From Obelidium mucronatum (lineage: Eukaryota > Chytridiomycota > Chytridiomycetes > Chytridiales > Chytriomycetaceae): DNA of 18,936 nucleotides. The notes beneath the pieces were generated by a model. That model made no database searches. It had not been told where the DNA came from and saw nothing but the letters and a program-made list of their open reading frames with translations. Position 1 is the first letter of the stretch; each line of letters begins with the position of its first letter. Shown one piece after another: positions 7,476 through 16,330 of this stretch. The translations under genes and the position numbers were made by a program. The stretch is from contig JAIVFH010000461.1 of NCBI GenBank assembly GCA_025765595.1, positions 1 to 18,936 on the forward strand. Direction: 5' to 3'.

Positions 7476-8793
7476 TTACTTTGGAGTGAAATAACTGGCA
7501 TTGTACTGCGACAGATCATGAACAGGATCCGTGGGATCAACCACAATCACAACTTTTCCCTTGCTTTTGCGGTCATTGATAAACTGGTGGGCATCCATAA
7601 CATGATCCATATCAAAGATGCTGTCAACATAGGGACGAACCCACCCGTCCTTGACACCATCAAAAACACTAGAAGGGTGGCAGATTAAAAACACGAGTGC
7701 TAAATATAGGTGCTTACATTTTAAGCCATTGAATGGGGTATTCAACATCATCAAACATTTTGGCCATATTGACTCCAAACACCCCTGTACAATCATCCAT
7801 AAGTTTCAAAGGAGACCAAGTGGGTGCACCAAGAAGCATTGAAAACGCGATCTTTGGTTGAAATCATTTAGAATGATTGTGCATTAGATGGGTTAACATC
7901 ACCTTGATCCAGGCAAAAACCACAAAATCAGATTTCAAAGTTGCTTGCATCGAACTCGCACCAAAGATTCCTAACTTTCCCCCACGTCTCAAACACTTGT
8001 AGTTCTTTTTCCACGATGCGGCTCCACCAATGGGATCAATAATCAAATCCGCACCCTTTCCATTCGTTTCTCTCAAAACTTCAGCAGCAAAATCCTGGGT
8101 GTTGTAATCGATTGCTAAATCCAAACCACGAGTTTTGAGGAATTCATGCTTTCCTTTTGAAGCAGTTCCGATGGTCTTTGCACCAAGATGCCTTGCAATG
8201 TCAATCGCAGCAAGACCAACACCACCGCCCTGAATAAGCATAAGAATCAGTTTACTCGAATTTCATCTACACAAAATCATGAACTTCACAAACTCACCGC
8301 GTTTTGAATGAGAAGTGTCTGCCCACGTTGCAGACTTCCCATGTGACTCAACAGCATCCACGCCGTTAAGTAGACGACAGGAAGAGAAGCAGCTTCAATA
8401 AACGACACCGAATCAGGTTTTTCAATGCAATGTTCGAGCTTGGTGACAACAGTGTCAGAGTAACCGCCAAACTTGGTCATAGCTGCAACTGGTTTCCCAA
8501 TCCACGATTTAGGGACATTCGCACCAACAGCGTCAATCACCCCAGAGACTTCGTATCCGACGCAGTTGGGAAATGCTGTTTTATAGAAACAGGAGGGGTT
8601 CAGTTCTTCAAGTGCGATGTCCACAAAAAACTCAACGTGGTGCTTCTGGGTAGATTCCCTCTCTGGCCATCAAGTCTGCAAAGTTAACACCGAAGGCTTT
8701 GACTCTGATTCTCACTTCGCCGCTTTCTGGGCTCGGATCGCTTGATACTTTGACAGTCACAACATTGACTCGTTCAAACACAACTTGCTTCAT
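7476..8793 (-). CDS. VAT1: VAT1-like zinc-independent quinone oxidoreductase (MDR superfamily)
   Basis: A 362-residue protein in five exons: 8637-8793, 8298-8575, 7903-8229, 7718-7851 and 7476-7668. All four introns (49-68 nt) are GT-AG and in phase; donors include GTTGAG and GTGAGT. The GroES-like half has VNFADLMAREGIYP and VGYEVSGVIDAVG. The Rossmann half has the NADPH-binding NAGGVGLAA, spliced across an intron, then GTASKGKHE, AIDYNTQDF and DPIGG. The C-terminus holds RPYVDSIFDMDHV and GKVVIVVDP, matching the VAT1 branch. Catalytic-zinc cysteines of alcohol dehydrogenases are absent, as expected. VAT1 proteins are NADPH-dependent reductases linked to mitochondrial and vesicle membranes; the substrate here is unknown. 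The start is the only suitable ATG, in MKQVVFERV. Confidence 0.92.
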
Positions 8794-8859
8794 TCTGGCA
8801 ATTCAAAAATATATCTTTAAGGAGGATTATAATCCTGTCAAAATAAAAATCAATTCGAT

Positions 8860-9753
8860 TCAATCGCTTCCTTCTTTGGCCGCCTCGTCAGTCTTGCCAA
8901 CCAGGGTTTCTGAACTCCTCAATTTTGGTCTCGAGCCAACAGTAACGCGCGACAAGCGCTCTTTCATTCGCGCCTCCTTTTCCTTCCGAAGTGCAACTTT
9001 CATTGCGAATAAAATTGCAAACACCACTGTAAACAGCGTCTCCACGGCAATCATGTAAATCTCATCGTTCCTTTGAATAAAGACAAAGTAAATTGCAGTC
9101 AGGGTTGTGAATACTGCAATCCCTGCAATTCCATGTCTCGAAATAATTACAAAATGCTGATCGACATCAAATCCCTCTACTGCTGTGTTGTGGAGGAATT
9201 TTACAAACGTTGTTAACAGGCACATATCCAAAACAGTCAATTCAATATACGTGGCCAACGAGGTCTCACTTTCCACAATCGTCAAAATATTCGCGTCGGA
9301 AGCCAATTGAACTGTTCTGCAGATGGCTGGGACGACTGTTACAAGCGCTGTCGTTCCAACAAATGTCCAAACAACCCATATTATGGATGGAAACTCTTGC
9401 TCAATAATAGGATAACTTCTCACGTAGCTGTAGAAGAGGTATGCGAGCTGAAATGACGCGATTCCCCAGCTTCTAACTGCGTGGGCCAGATTACACGCTA
9501 ATTTCCAGGTTGTATCGTTTATACCCTGGACAATGATAAGTTCTGATGAATAAATCAATAGCTGGGCGATGGTCATAGTGTACAAGCAGATATTGAACGG
9601 AGTAGCCGTTTGGTACAGGTTTCGGCGACTGGGTGGTTTGGGCTGGTCGTTCTTGACGACTTCTACAACAAAAGCAACAGAGAGACCAAGAGAGCACACG
9701 GTCATAGCTGAGCAGGTGTAAAAGGCTGGCTGGTTGTCGTTTGCTTCGTTCAT
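8860..9753 (-). CDS. Orphan seven-transmembrane protein, GPCR-like in shape
   Basis: A 297-residue single-exon protein with seven clear hydrophobic segments, near 10-33, 54-76, 95-112, 123-145, 167-188, 207-227 and 233-255. A short N-terminus precedes them, and a basic, Ser-rich tail (about 256-297, RKEKEARMKERLSRV) would face the cytoplasm. This shape resembles fungal and zoosporic GPCR-like proteins, but I see no diagnostic DRY, NPxxY or retinal-binding lysine motif, so receptor function is only a possibility. It lies 66 bp before the start of the VAT1-like gene on the same strand and 156 bp from the divergent small gene. Confidence 0.75.
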   Translation of the reverse strand: MNEANDNQPAFYTCSAMTVCSLGLSVAFVVEVVKNDQPKPPSRRNLYQTATPFNICLYTMTIAQLLIYSSELIIVQGINDTTWKLACNLAHAVRSWGIASFQLAYLFYSYVRSYPIIEQEFPSIIWVVWTFVGTTALVTVVPAICRTVQLASDANILTIVESETSLATYIELTVLDMCLLTTFVKFLHNTAVEGFDVDQHFVIISRHGIAGIAVFTTLTAIYFVFIQRNDEIYMIAVETLFTVVFAILFAMKVALRKEKEARMKERLSRVTVGSRPKLRSSETLVGKTDEAAKEGSD

Positions 9754-9909
9754 GGTCTTTCAAAATGGTAGTCTTGATGAAATCGTGTAAATCTCTGTCT
9801 CCCGTGACCCAGACTTGGTGGTGATTTCAATGCTATTCCTTTTGGGATAAAAACTTCTGTTTGATTCCTTCTTGGATAATCATTGTTGCCTTGCCGTTAA
9901 GAATACAAG
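9754..9909. promoter_or_regulatory. Longest divergent intergenic stretch of the window (156 bp)
   Basis: It separates the start codons of the seven-helix protein and the tiny gene to its right, so it probably holds both promoters. I see no clear TATA box or known binding site in it. Confidence 0.35.
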
Positions 9910-10209
9910 ATGGCGTTTTTCGACGAAATTCCATCAGAGATAACAATCCATTCTTACATCGCATATTACATGCTCTGGCTGCTGCTCGGATACCCGCACA
10001 AACTTTTTTCTACTGGTTTACAGCCTTGGCAAAAAGCATGGTGATGCCGATAATAATCGTAAGTTTGCTTGCTTTTATTGTTTGTTCTGCGTCATGTATT
10101 CTTTGGGTCTTTCTTTTGTTGAATTTCAGAAAAAAAACTAGCTATTGGCGGAAAGCCATACATAAATAGAATAACTCAAATAGATATGCGTAATCTAAGT
10201 CGTCGCTGA
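9910..10209 (+). CDS. Tiny orphan protein with one hydrophobic segment
   Basis: Not recognised. The ATG at 9910 opens MAFFDEIPSEITIHSYIAYY, followed by a hydrophobic stretch (MLWLLLGY). With a phase 1 intron at 10016-10129 (GTTTAC...TTTCAG, T-rich 3' half) the product has 61 residues and ends in a basic tail (KPYINRITQIDMRNLSRR). A stronger-looking GTAAGT donor at 10059-10064 would instead need one base fewer in the A5 or GG runs near 10031-10041. The acceptor is convincing in both models. The last 15 bases overlap the 3' end of the convergent SAM-domain gene. Small mitochondrial or ER membrane subunits have this shape, but no specific one fits. Confidence 0.45.
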
Positions 10210-11628
10210 AGTCAAGAACGAATCATCATATGCAGGAAGAATAGAATCCTTCAACGTCAAGATGGCCTTCTGCAAACGGACACGATCCGCCAACGTATCA
10301 CTCCCAATCGAATCCGTCAACTCAGCCACAGACGTCCCCAAAATAACGCGTCCATCAATTCTTTGGTCATGCACATTCGCTACACCCCTCGCCCCTCCTC
10401 CATTAACGTAAACCCATTCCGCCGTGTCTTCAACAGACCAAAACGCGACATTGGCGGTATCCACTGCGGGAACCAAGGTGTTATAGTTGTTTGTTTGGCG
10501 ACGGATCGACATTCTTCGGACGGTGGCTCGCGCTCGCGTTACGGCACCCATAAATGATTCAGTGGAATTGCCTTGGTTTAGAATCGATTCAATCGCGGCG
10601 TCAAACTGAGCTACAGAGTTTTGTGTTAGGGCTTGGGCTTGGGCTGAAGAAGAAGACGAGGAGCTCGGATCTTGAGCTGGTTGTAATAATGATGGAGTGG
10701 GTATAATCAACGTCTGGATAGAAGGAGCTGGCGCTACTGATTGTACATCTCCGCTAATATTTACTTCTCGATCAGTAGCAGAAACAGCAGTATTAGAAGG
10801 ATCAGCAGCAGCAGCAGCAATTGGTACTGGAGTTGCTTCATAACCTCGGAAATAATTGGGATCATATTCGTATTCCTCCTTCTTTTTGTTCTTCTATGTG
10901 GTTTTGTGTCAATGTTCTTGGTTCTAAACGAGCCCCCCTCTTCATATTCCCAAAAAAAAACTTACCGACAAGCAAAAGTATTTATAAATAAAGAATCCAG
11001 CTACAATAAATACTACACAGATTCCTGCAACGATGCCACCAGTAACCCCGCCTGACATAGCGTTCGAAGAGCTCCCACCAGCAGGAAGAGGCGTAGCAGA
11101 AGCATCAGTTACAGATACCGTAGCTTCACTGGATGTTGTTGACGATAGTGTAGTTATAGTTGGTGCAATAGCAGACGCAAAGGACCCAAAAACGGAATAC
11201 GAAAGCCCATTTAAACATTCGCCATTAACAACACTAAACGATCCATTCCTTGCAGAAGTGCAAAACGCATCGCTAAAGAAGCGGACATCAATTTGACTTG
11301 AATACGACGCTATGACCATCCCAGACTGCCAGAAAACACACTTGTTCCACATTAAGTTATGTACCGCAGGATCACTCCCCCCGCCACTTCCGCAGTCTGA
11401 AACGATGTGAAGATACGAGGAGCCTAGATGACTTGCTGTATATGTAGTGGCAAATGACAGCAGAGTTGTTGCGGTTGATTCTTCACAGAGTCGCTGTGAT
11501 CGGTATGGTTTGCCAAGGCACTGAAATGTTTGTTTGCTGCAAAGAGCTGAAGTCGATGTTTGAAATGATAGGACTGTTGGCGGACCGAGGCATTCAGAAA
11601 GCGAAACATCAACGGCGACAAGAGGCAT
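10195..11628 (-). CDS. Single-pass membrane protein with Cys-rich ectodomain and cytoplasmic SAM domain
   Basis: A 453-residue protein in two exons, 10966-11628 and 10195-10893, with a phase 0 GTAAGT...ATAG intron at 10894-10965. Residues 12-138 hold eight cysteines (12, 30, 37, 48, 79, 97, 123, 138), which could form four disulfides. A Ser/Thr-rich stalk follows (about 151-190), then a transmembrane helix (about 193-217, GGIVAGICVVFIVAGFFIY) ending in a basic stop (KNKKKEE). The cytoplasmic part is low-complexity (Ala and Ser runs), then a SAM-like domain at about 372-438 (WSVEDTAEWVY, DGRVILGTSVAEL, LADRVRLQKAILTLKD). SAM domains oligomerise or bind partners, so a receptor or scaffold role is plausible inference. 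No clear signal peptide is seen at the chosen ATG; an unseen 5' exon could supply one. Confidence 0.7.
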
Positions 11629-11631
11629 TTC

Positions 11632-11640
11632 TATAAATAA
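11632..11640 (+). promoter_or_regulatory. Possible TATA box (TATAAATAA) between divergent genes
   Basis: It lies 31 bp upstream of the METTL25-family ATG within a 43 bp gap between divergent start codons. If used, the mRNA leader would be nearly absent. The region is AT-rich, so chance is a real alternative. Confidence 0.25.
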
Positions 11641-11671
11641 ATTAAAAAAAAAAAAAGCTGAACTGCCGTTG

Positions 11672-13312
11672 ATGCCTGCTCTGCCTTCTTCATTCGTCGG
11701 GAAACCAATCCCCGAGTATTTGGATTCACTCGTCTCTTTCCTGAGTCGCTTCAAATGGCTGAGCTCAGTGCATGCTTACGATGCTCTACACGAGGACTTT
11801 TACAACACCGTGTGGCCGATTGAATGGAAAGCGCTTGCAGATGAAGATTTATTCAACAGCGAGCAGTTGATTGATTTGGTCAAGGACGGTATAGTTCAGG
11901 TAAAATCTTCGAAATGGGCCAAAGATGTTGTCGTTGACGTTTCATGTCCAAGGACTCTTGGCCAGACTCTCTCAAAGACTTTATCCACCAATGCAACACT
12001 CTCAAACTTCCACGACATGTAAACCTATCGGAATTTGGCACCACTTTACAAGATATCGATACATCTGTAGATCAATCTGCAACAACATCGTCCGGAATGA
12101 ATAGAAAGAAACTACACGAAGTCGAACGATTCTCTCGCGTTATTATTGATTATGTTTCCAAAGCGGGGATATCCGAAACAGCAACAATCGTAGACGTCGG
12201 TGCAGGACAAGGATACTTGACGCATCGATTAAGCACAGAATACCCTTGCGTAGCCGTTGATTTCGATCAGATCCAAACGGTTGGCTCTGTTTCGCGTGGA
12301 AACAACATCAAGAAAGGGTATGTGAAGGATATCCGTGGAAAGAAACATGAGGACCTTCAACAACAACTGAATAATGTTGAACGGAAACCTGTGGTTTACA
12401 AAACTATTCTGATCAACGCGGAAAAACTACAAGCGTTAGTACGTGGACTGGAGCAAGAAGATTCTGCGCGAGATTTTGTGTTGGTCGGGCTACACGCATG
12501 TGGGGATTTATCTGCAACAGCGATGCTACAAACCTTTGAAAATTGCGCTTCTGTAAAACTGATGGCTGTTGTTCCATGCTGTTTTAATCTGTTGACTGAA
12601 CCAGAAAATCCTCATGAAGTGTGTAGCTCGCACGGTATGTAAGGACCTCCAAGTATACGGTTTCAATAGAATAATCGATTTACACCTTCAATTAAAAACA
12701 GGGTTCCCAATGTCAAGCCGTATTCAAACTCTCTGCCAAACACACACTCTCACACTTGGATACAAATCACGAAACCTCGCATGCCAAAACTTTGACAGAT
12801 TCGATCGACAAGGAATCGAATCCAACTTGACGGGTCATTACAAGAGATCCCTTCTGGATGCTTTGCTGTGGCATTTTAAACTGGATCCCGTCTCAAAAAC
12901 TCAGCAACTGCCTGCTGTTGGTGGTGGTGTAGACGAAGTTGCGACTGATGGAGGGGAACGGAAACAGCATAAATTCCGGCTAGGGAAAATGCCAATCGAA
13001 GCATTTGAAGGCGGATTTCTCCCATATGCTATGGCGGCTCTGGAACGGTTAGGTCTGGCGGGGAGAGTTTCCGAAGCCCAAATCCAAGAATTTATCGAGC
13101 TCCCACAATACAAGAATGCAAGGCGTCAGATTTTCGTGGTTCATTGTATAAAGAGTCTGTTGAGTCGCGTCTTGGAAAGTCTGGTGTTGATGGATCGGTA
13201 TTTAACGATTGAGGAAATGAATGGAAGGACGAATATTGATGTTGAAATGCTGAACCTGTTTGATATTAATGAAAGTCCAAGGAATATGGTGTTTTTAGCT
13301 CGAAAGAAATAA
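11672..13312 (+). CDS. METTL25: METTL25/RRNAD1-family methyltransferase
   Basis: A 506-residue protein in three exons: 11672-11899, 11953-12634 and 12702-13312. Introns are 11900-11952 (GTAAAA...CAAG, phase 0) and 12635-12701 (GTATGT...ACAG, phase 1). The SAM-binding motif is IVDVGAGQGYLTHRL at about 153-167, preceded by the family element MNRKKLHEVERFS. Later hallmarks are LVGLHACGDLSATAM, VVPCCFNLLTEPENP, the spliced HGFPMSS and RNLACQN, all diagnostic for METTL25 and RRNAD1 proteins. The C-terminal part (LPYAMAALERLGL, NARRQIFVVHCIKSLL) also fits. The substrate is not established from sequence; the rRNA adenine dimethylase label in databases is by similarity only. Confidence 0.92.
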
Positions 13313-13313
13313 A
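13308..13313 (+). promoter_or_regulatory. Polyadenylation hexamer AATAAA overlapping the METTL25-family stop codon
   Basis: AAA-TAA-A at the end of the coding sequence forms the hexamer. The convergent gene stops 48 bp further on. Confidence 0.4.
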
Positions 13314-13359
13314 CATCTTCGGGACGAATCGGTATGATGTGAAACGGGAATCACAGTTT

Positions 13360-13365
13360 TTTATT
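13360..13365 (-). promoter_or_regulatory. Polyadenylation hexamer AATAAA overlapping the zinc-finger gene stop codon
   Basis: On the minus strand the final AAA codon, TAA stop and next A form AATAAA, as in two other genes of this window. Confidence 0.4.
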
Positions 13366-13900
13366 TCCAAGCCGCATTTGGATTGTATCCGTATTGCGCA
13401 ACAGACCATTTCCCCGCTCCTTTCCATATCGGTGCCTCTCTTTGAATCGCGTTCTTGAATCGATCGTTGTGGAAGGATGAATTTGGTTGGGTTCTTGGAT
13501 CGGCATTCCCAGTATAACAATAGGTGTGGTAAAAGAACCGCATTTTACGACCATCTCGTACAGTTACTTCTTCTAGAAAATTCCAAAAAACGATATGATA
13601 AGTGAAAGGTTTGCCAGTTATGGCACAGCACACCTCCTTGATTAATGACAACTTTACACTCTCGACAACTGAAGCCAGTGCGAATAGCGGCTCCCTAAAC
13701 CATTTACACACAAAAAAAGTTTATTCTTTGTGCAATTGTTTGGGTAGAACTGATTTTGCCTTGCTGATTGTCCAGTAATCCGTGGTCATGGAAGTGTAAC
13801 TTTGTTTGTTGGAAAGCGTCCCACTGCCCTCCGCCAAAGTTTGCTGTGAGCTTGACCTCGAAGAAATCGAAGACTTCTCTTTTTGTTCACTGTTTTCCAT
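13361..13900 (-). CDS. Small protein with a PARP-like CCHC zinc finger
   Basis: A 140-residue protein in three exons: 13751-13900, 13634-13694 and 13361-13572. Introns are 13695-13750 (GTTCTA...TTAG, phase 0) and 13573-13633 (GTGTGC...CTAG, phase 1). After splicing, the frame reads DYWTISKAKSGAAIRTGFSC, then RECKVVINQGE and RKMRFFYHTYC. Predicted zinc ligands are C60, C63, H86 and C89, giving C-x2-C-x22-H-x2-C. PARP-type fingers have the same order but a longer central loop (about 28-30). The residues before the first Cys resemble the YAKSGR element of PARP fingers. The tail ends WKGAGKWSVAQYGYNPNAAW. There is no room for a catalytic domain, so DNA-break sensing or other nucleic-acid binding is only a suggestion. 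The N-terminal 40 residues are Ser-rich and likely disordered. Confidence 0.7.
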
Positions 13901-14135
13901 CTTTCTTTTTGAGGGATCTATTGAGTCAAAAAAAGAAGGCGCCCAAAAACAAGAGATGATCGAATAAACCAGAATCTCCTCGAACAAAGGAATTTGATCG
14001 CCTACACTAATTTTTTTTTCCCCCTTTGATCCCTCGCTTCTAATTGTCTCTTTACAGAAAAAACCAACTTTTAAGAAATCGAAAAGTTTCAAGCCACAAT
14101 GATAAAAACATGTTTTTACAGCTACTTCAAATTCA
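13901..14135. other. Intergenic stretch (235 bp), no gene seen
   Basis: This is the longest gene-free stretch, between the centrin stop and the zinc-finger start codon, both on the minus strand. It should hold the promoter of the zinc-finger gene. An 8 bp inverted repeat (GAGGGATC near 13911, GATCCCTC near 14028) is present but too short and distant to interpret. Confidence 0.5.
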
Positions 14136-15312
14136 TTACATTGACGATTTCGCTGCAGCAAATATCTTTGCCCAATCGCCTTCCCCAAGTTCCCCATCTC
14201 CATCAAAATCGTTTTCCTGAATCATCATCAAAACATCTTCATCCGTCAACGTGTCTCCCAACTCTTTTGCCACTTTCCGAAGCTCTCTCATTCCAATTTT
14301 CCCACGTTTATCGACATCGAAAAGAGCAAAAGACGCCTTGATTTCAGCAGTCTCATCCTTTTGTGACTAGTATACGTCAGTTTTTTTTTTAAAGAAGGAA
14401 TCTCATGTCTTGTTATATACACACACCAATTTCACAGCCATAACATACAAGAACTCTTCAAAACTGAGTGCTTCGTCTTCATCCTCGCTCTTTTCAAACC
14501 ACTTTGTAATTTCGAGAACTTCTCCTTGTGTTAGATTGAATCCAAGAGCTCTCATGACAATTCGAAGTTCAGAAGGATCAATCGACGCAGATCCTAACCG
14601 AAAAAAAAAACAGGAGGAGTATAAAATGGTAAGGGTTTGTGCTGAAAATCTCATGACATTTTACCATCTGTATCGAATAAATCAAAGACGTCGCGAATCT
14701 CTTGTGCTTGTGCAGTTGTGATATCGTAGAATCCTTTATGAGGACGTCTTGCAATTACGGAAGGACGTGGTCCCGGGTTGAAGGTGCTGGGACTTCTGGT
14801 GTCTGAAGCAGCAGCAGCAGCAGCAGAAGCAGGTTTTTGGTTGCCAGAACTAACGCGTCTTTTCGCGGTGCCTGGACTCGCGACAGATCTTGTTCTGACT
14901 GGAGTATTGATATCAGATGAGGAACCATTCTCTTCAACCTCTGAAAGTGGGATTATGAAGCCAGGGACCATTGAGGAACGACGAGACACGACAGTGTCTT
15001 CTCCTTCATAAAGTCGTCTGATTCGCACGAATCTTTCATTATTTTTAAGTGAGTGAAAATGAAGAGTGTCAGTGTTTCAAAAGGTAGCGCGTTCGCTGTC
15101 AAAGATTAGTATTACCCAGCGTTTCTGTTGACCAAAACAGTTGATTTCCGTTTCGGTGGGGCTTCTTCGTCATCATCATGGAGAGGACCCAGAAAATCGT
15201 CTTCGCTGTATACACTTTCTTGATTCTCGCTTTCGTCTTCATTTTCATCATGGTCTTGTTGGGGTTTATCGTCAGAATCGTCTTGATCAGTTGTTTTTGA
15301 ATCCCCGTCCAT
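14136..15312 (-). CDS. Centrin-family EF-hand protein with long disordered N-terminal extension
   Basis: A 320-residue protein in four exons: 15116-15312, 14665-15032, 14427-14593 and 14136-14366. All introns (14367-14426, 14594-14664, 15033-15115) are GT-AG and in phase. The C-terminal 150 residues are a four-EF-hand centrin: loop 1 at 186-197 (DTDGSASIDPSE), a degenerate loop 2 near 221-233, loop 3 at 261-272 (DVDKRGKIGMRE) and loop 4 at 297-308. The phrases ELRIVMRALGF and ELRKVAKELG are centrin-like. Centrins act in basal bodies, spindle poles and nuclear pores. The first 165 residues are acidic, then Ser/Arg/Ala-rich; ordinary centrins have about 20 residues there. A caltractin-like relative is the main alternative. 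The start is the ATG of MDGDSK. Confidence 0.85.
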
Positions 15313-15401
15313 TGTCACAAAACAGAGAAAGTTAAAAAAAACACCCTTATATGGAATGCATCATGCACGTTTTATATATAAACAATGATATCCCATCTCT
15401 A

Positions 15402-16300
15402 TTACAGTTTCCTTGCAATGACATACCAATTGTCGCGATCATACCCAGACTTTGTGATTTCCAAGCCGCCGGCTGCCTCAACCACTTTATCCAGCTCCCC
15501 CTTCACAAACACGTGGTAGTACCGCTGATACACAATGTTCTCGTTCCCGCTCTTTACGACTTCCTTGGGCAGCGCCTGTTCTGGATCGAGCTGCAGCGCG
15601 GCCAGGCCGTTGCCCAGCGCGCGCGCATCGCCGCCCTTCTTTTCCTTCTTTTCCTTCTTTTCCGCCTTCGATGCAAACGCCCTCTTGTCCATATTCCACG
15701 GCACAAACACGTCCTGGGCCTCGAAGCGCCGCTTCGACGCGTCCTCCTGCTCCTGCGCCCACACGAAGACCAGCAGCGCGCCGCCGCGCCGCAGCACGCG
15801 CGCGACTTCGGCGACGGCGCGCACGCGGCGGTCGAACGACGCAAAGTGGTGCACGACGGCGATCGACAGCGCAAAGTCGAACGCCGCCGCGCGCAGCGGC
15901 AGCGCCAGGTTGTCGCCGACGACGACATCGGCCCTCGATTGCGCCTTCGATTGCGCAATCGCCGCAAGCCCCGCGCTCATCTCCACGCCGAGCATCGCAA
16001 CGCCGCCGTTCACGCAGAGGTACTTGCCGTTGCCGCAGCCGACATCCACGCCAAAGGACCCGCGCGGCTGCGCGTGGAGGAACTCTTCGACGACGGGCCA
16101 CGCCTGGTTTTTTGTTTGAGTTCGACAGTGTTTGTTTGTTTCTACCATCTCCTTCTCTTTCTCTTTCTTACCTTGTAGCGGGTCGCCGAAAAGTGCGGCG
16201 CGATCGCTTCATACACATTCTGCACATGCGTGCGCTCAAGCTGCTCAAGCTCCTGCTCGGTTGGAACTGGCGGCACTGTCGGCCCTGTTGGTTCTGTCAT
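15402..16300 (-). CDS. TRM9: tRNA wobble-uridine carboxymethyl methyltransferase TRM9 (ALKBH8 methyltransferase type)
   Basis: A 276-residue protein in two exons, 16172-16300 and 15402-16103, with a phase 0 GTAAGA...CCAG intron at 16104-16171. The spliced junction APHFSATRYK-AWPVVEEFL is a TRM9 hallmark. Motif I is VDVGCGNGKYL (about 62-72), followed by VGDNLALPLR, VVHHF, RVLRRGGALLVFVWAQEQ and YQRYYHVFVKGEL. The enzyme, with the partner TRM112, methylates cm5U to mcm5U at tRNA position 34 and tunes decoding. A Lys/Glu repeat (AEKKEKKEKK) lies in the loop before the last part. Most of exon 2 is strikingly GC-rich, while both ends of the gene are not. The start codon is 30 bp from that of the divergent DUF885 gene. 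Confidence 0.94.
15585..16100. other. GC-rich patch inside TRM9 exon 2
   Basis: Dense GCG, CGC and GGC triplets over most of the catalytic domain, flanked within the same exon by an AT-rich 3' end and followed upstream by a T-rich intron. Confidence 0.7.
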
Positions 16301-16330
16301 TGATTTCAAGAAAGAAAACCAAAAAAAAAC
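16301..16330. promoter_or_regulatory. 30 bp gap between two divergent start codons
   Basis: This purine-rich stretch on the plus strand is all that separates TRM9 and the DUF885 gene. Their promoters must overlap each other's transcribed or coding DNA, or act as one bidirectional element. Confidence 0.5.

Noticed and set aside
7443..7688. Plus-strand open frame after the carrier gene
   Set aside because: Antisense to the last exon of the VAT1-like gene, which has clear family motifs.
10795..10825. Short CAG/GCT trinucleotide run, also near 14803-14825
   Set aside because: They encode short Ala runs in predicted disordered parts of real proteins; too short to call an expanded repeat.
15487..16119. 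Several long frames on both strands across TRM9
   Set aside because: They are low-complexity Arg/Ala/Ser translations of a GC-rich exon whose minus-strand frame encodes all TRM9 motifs.
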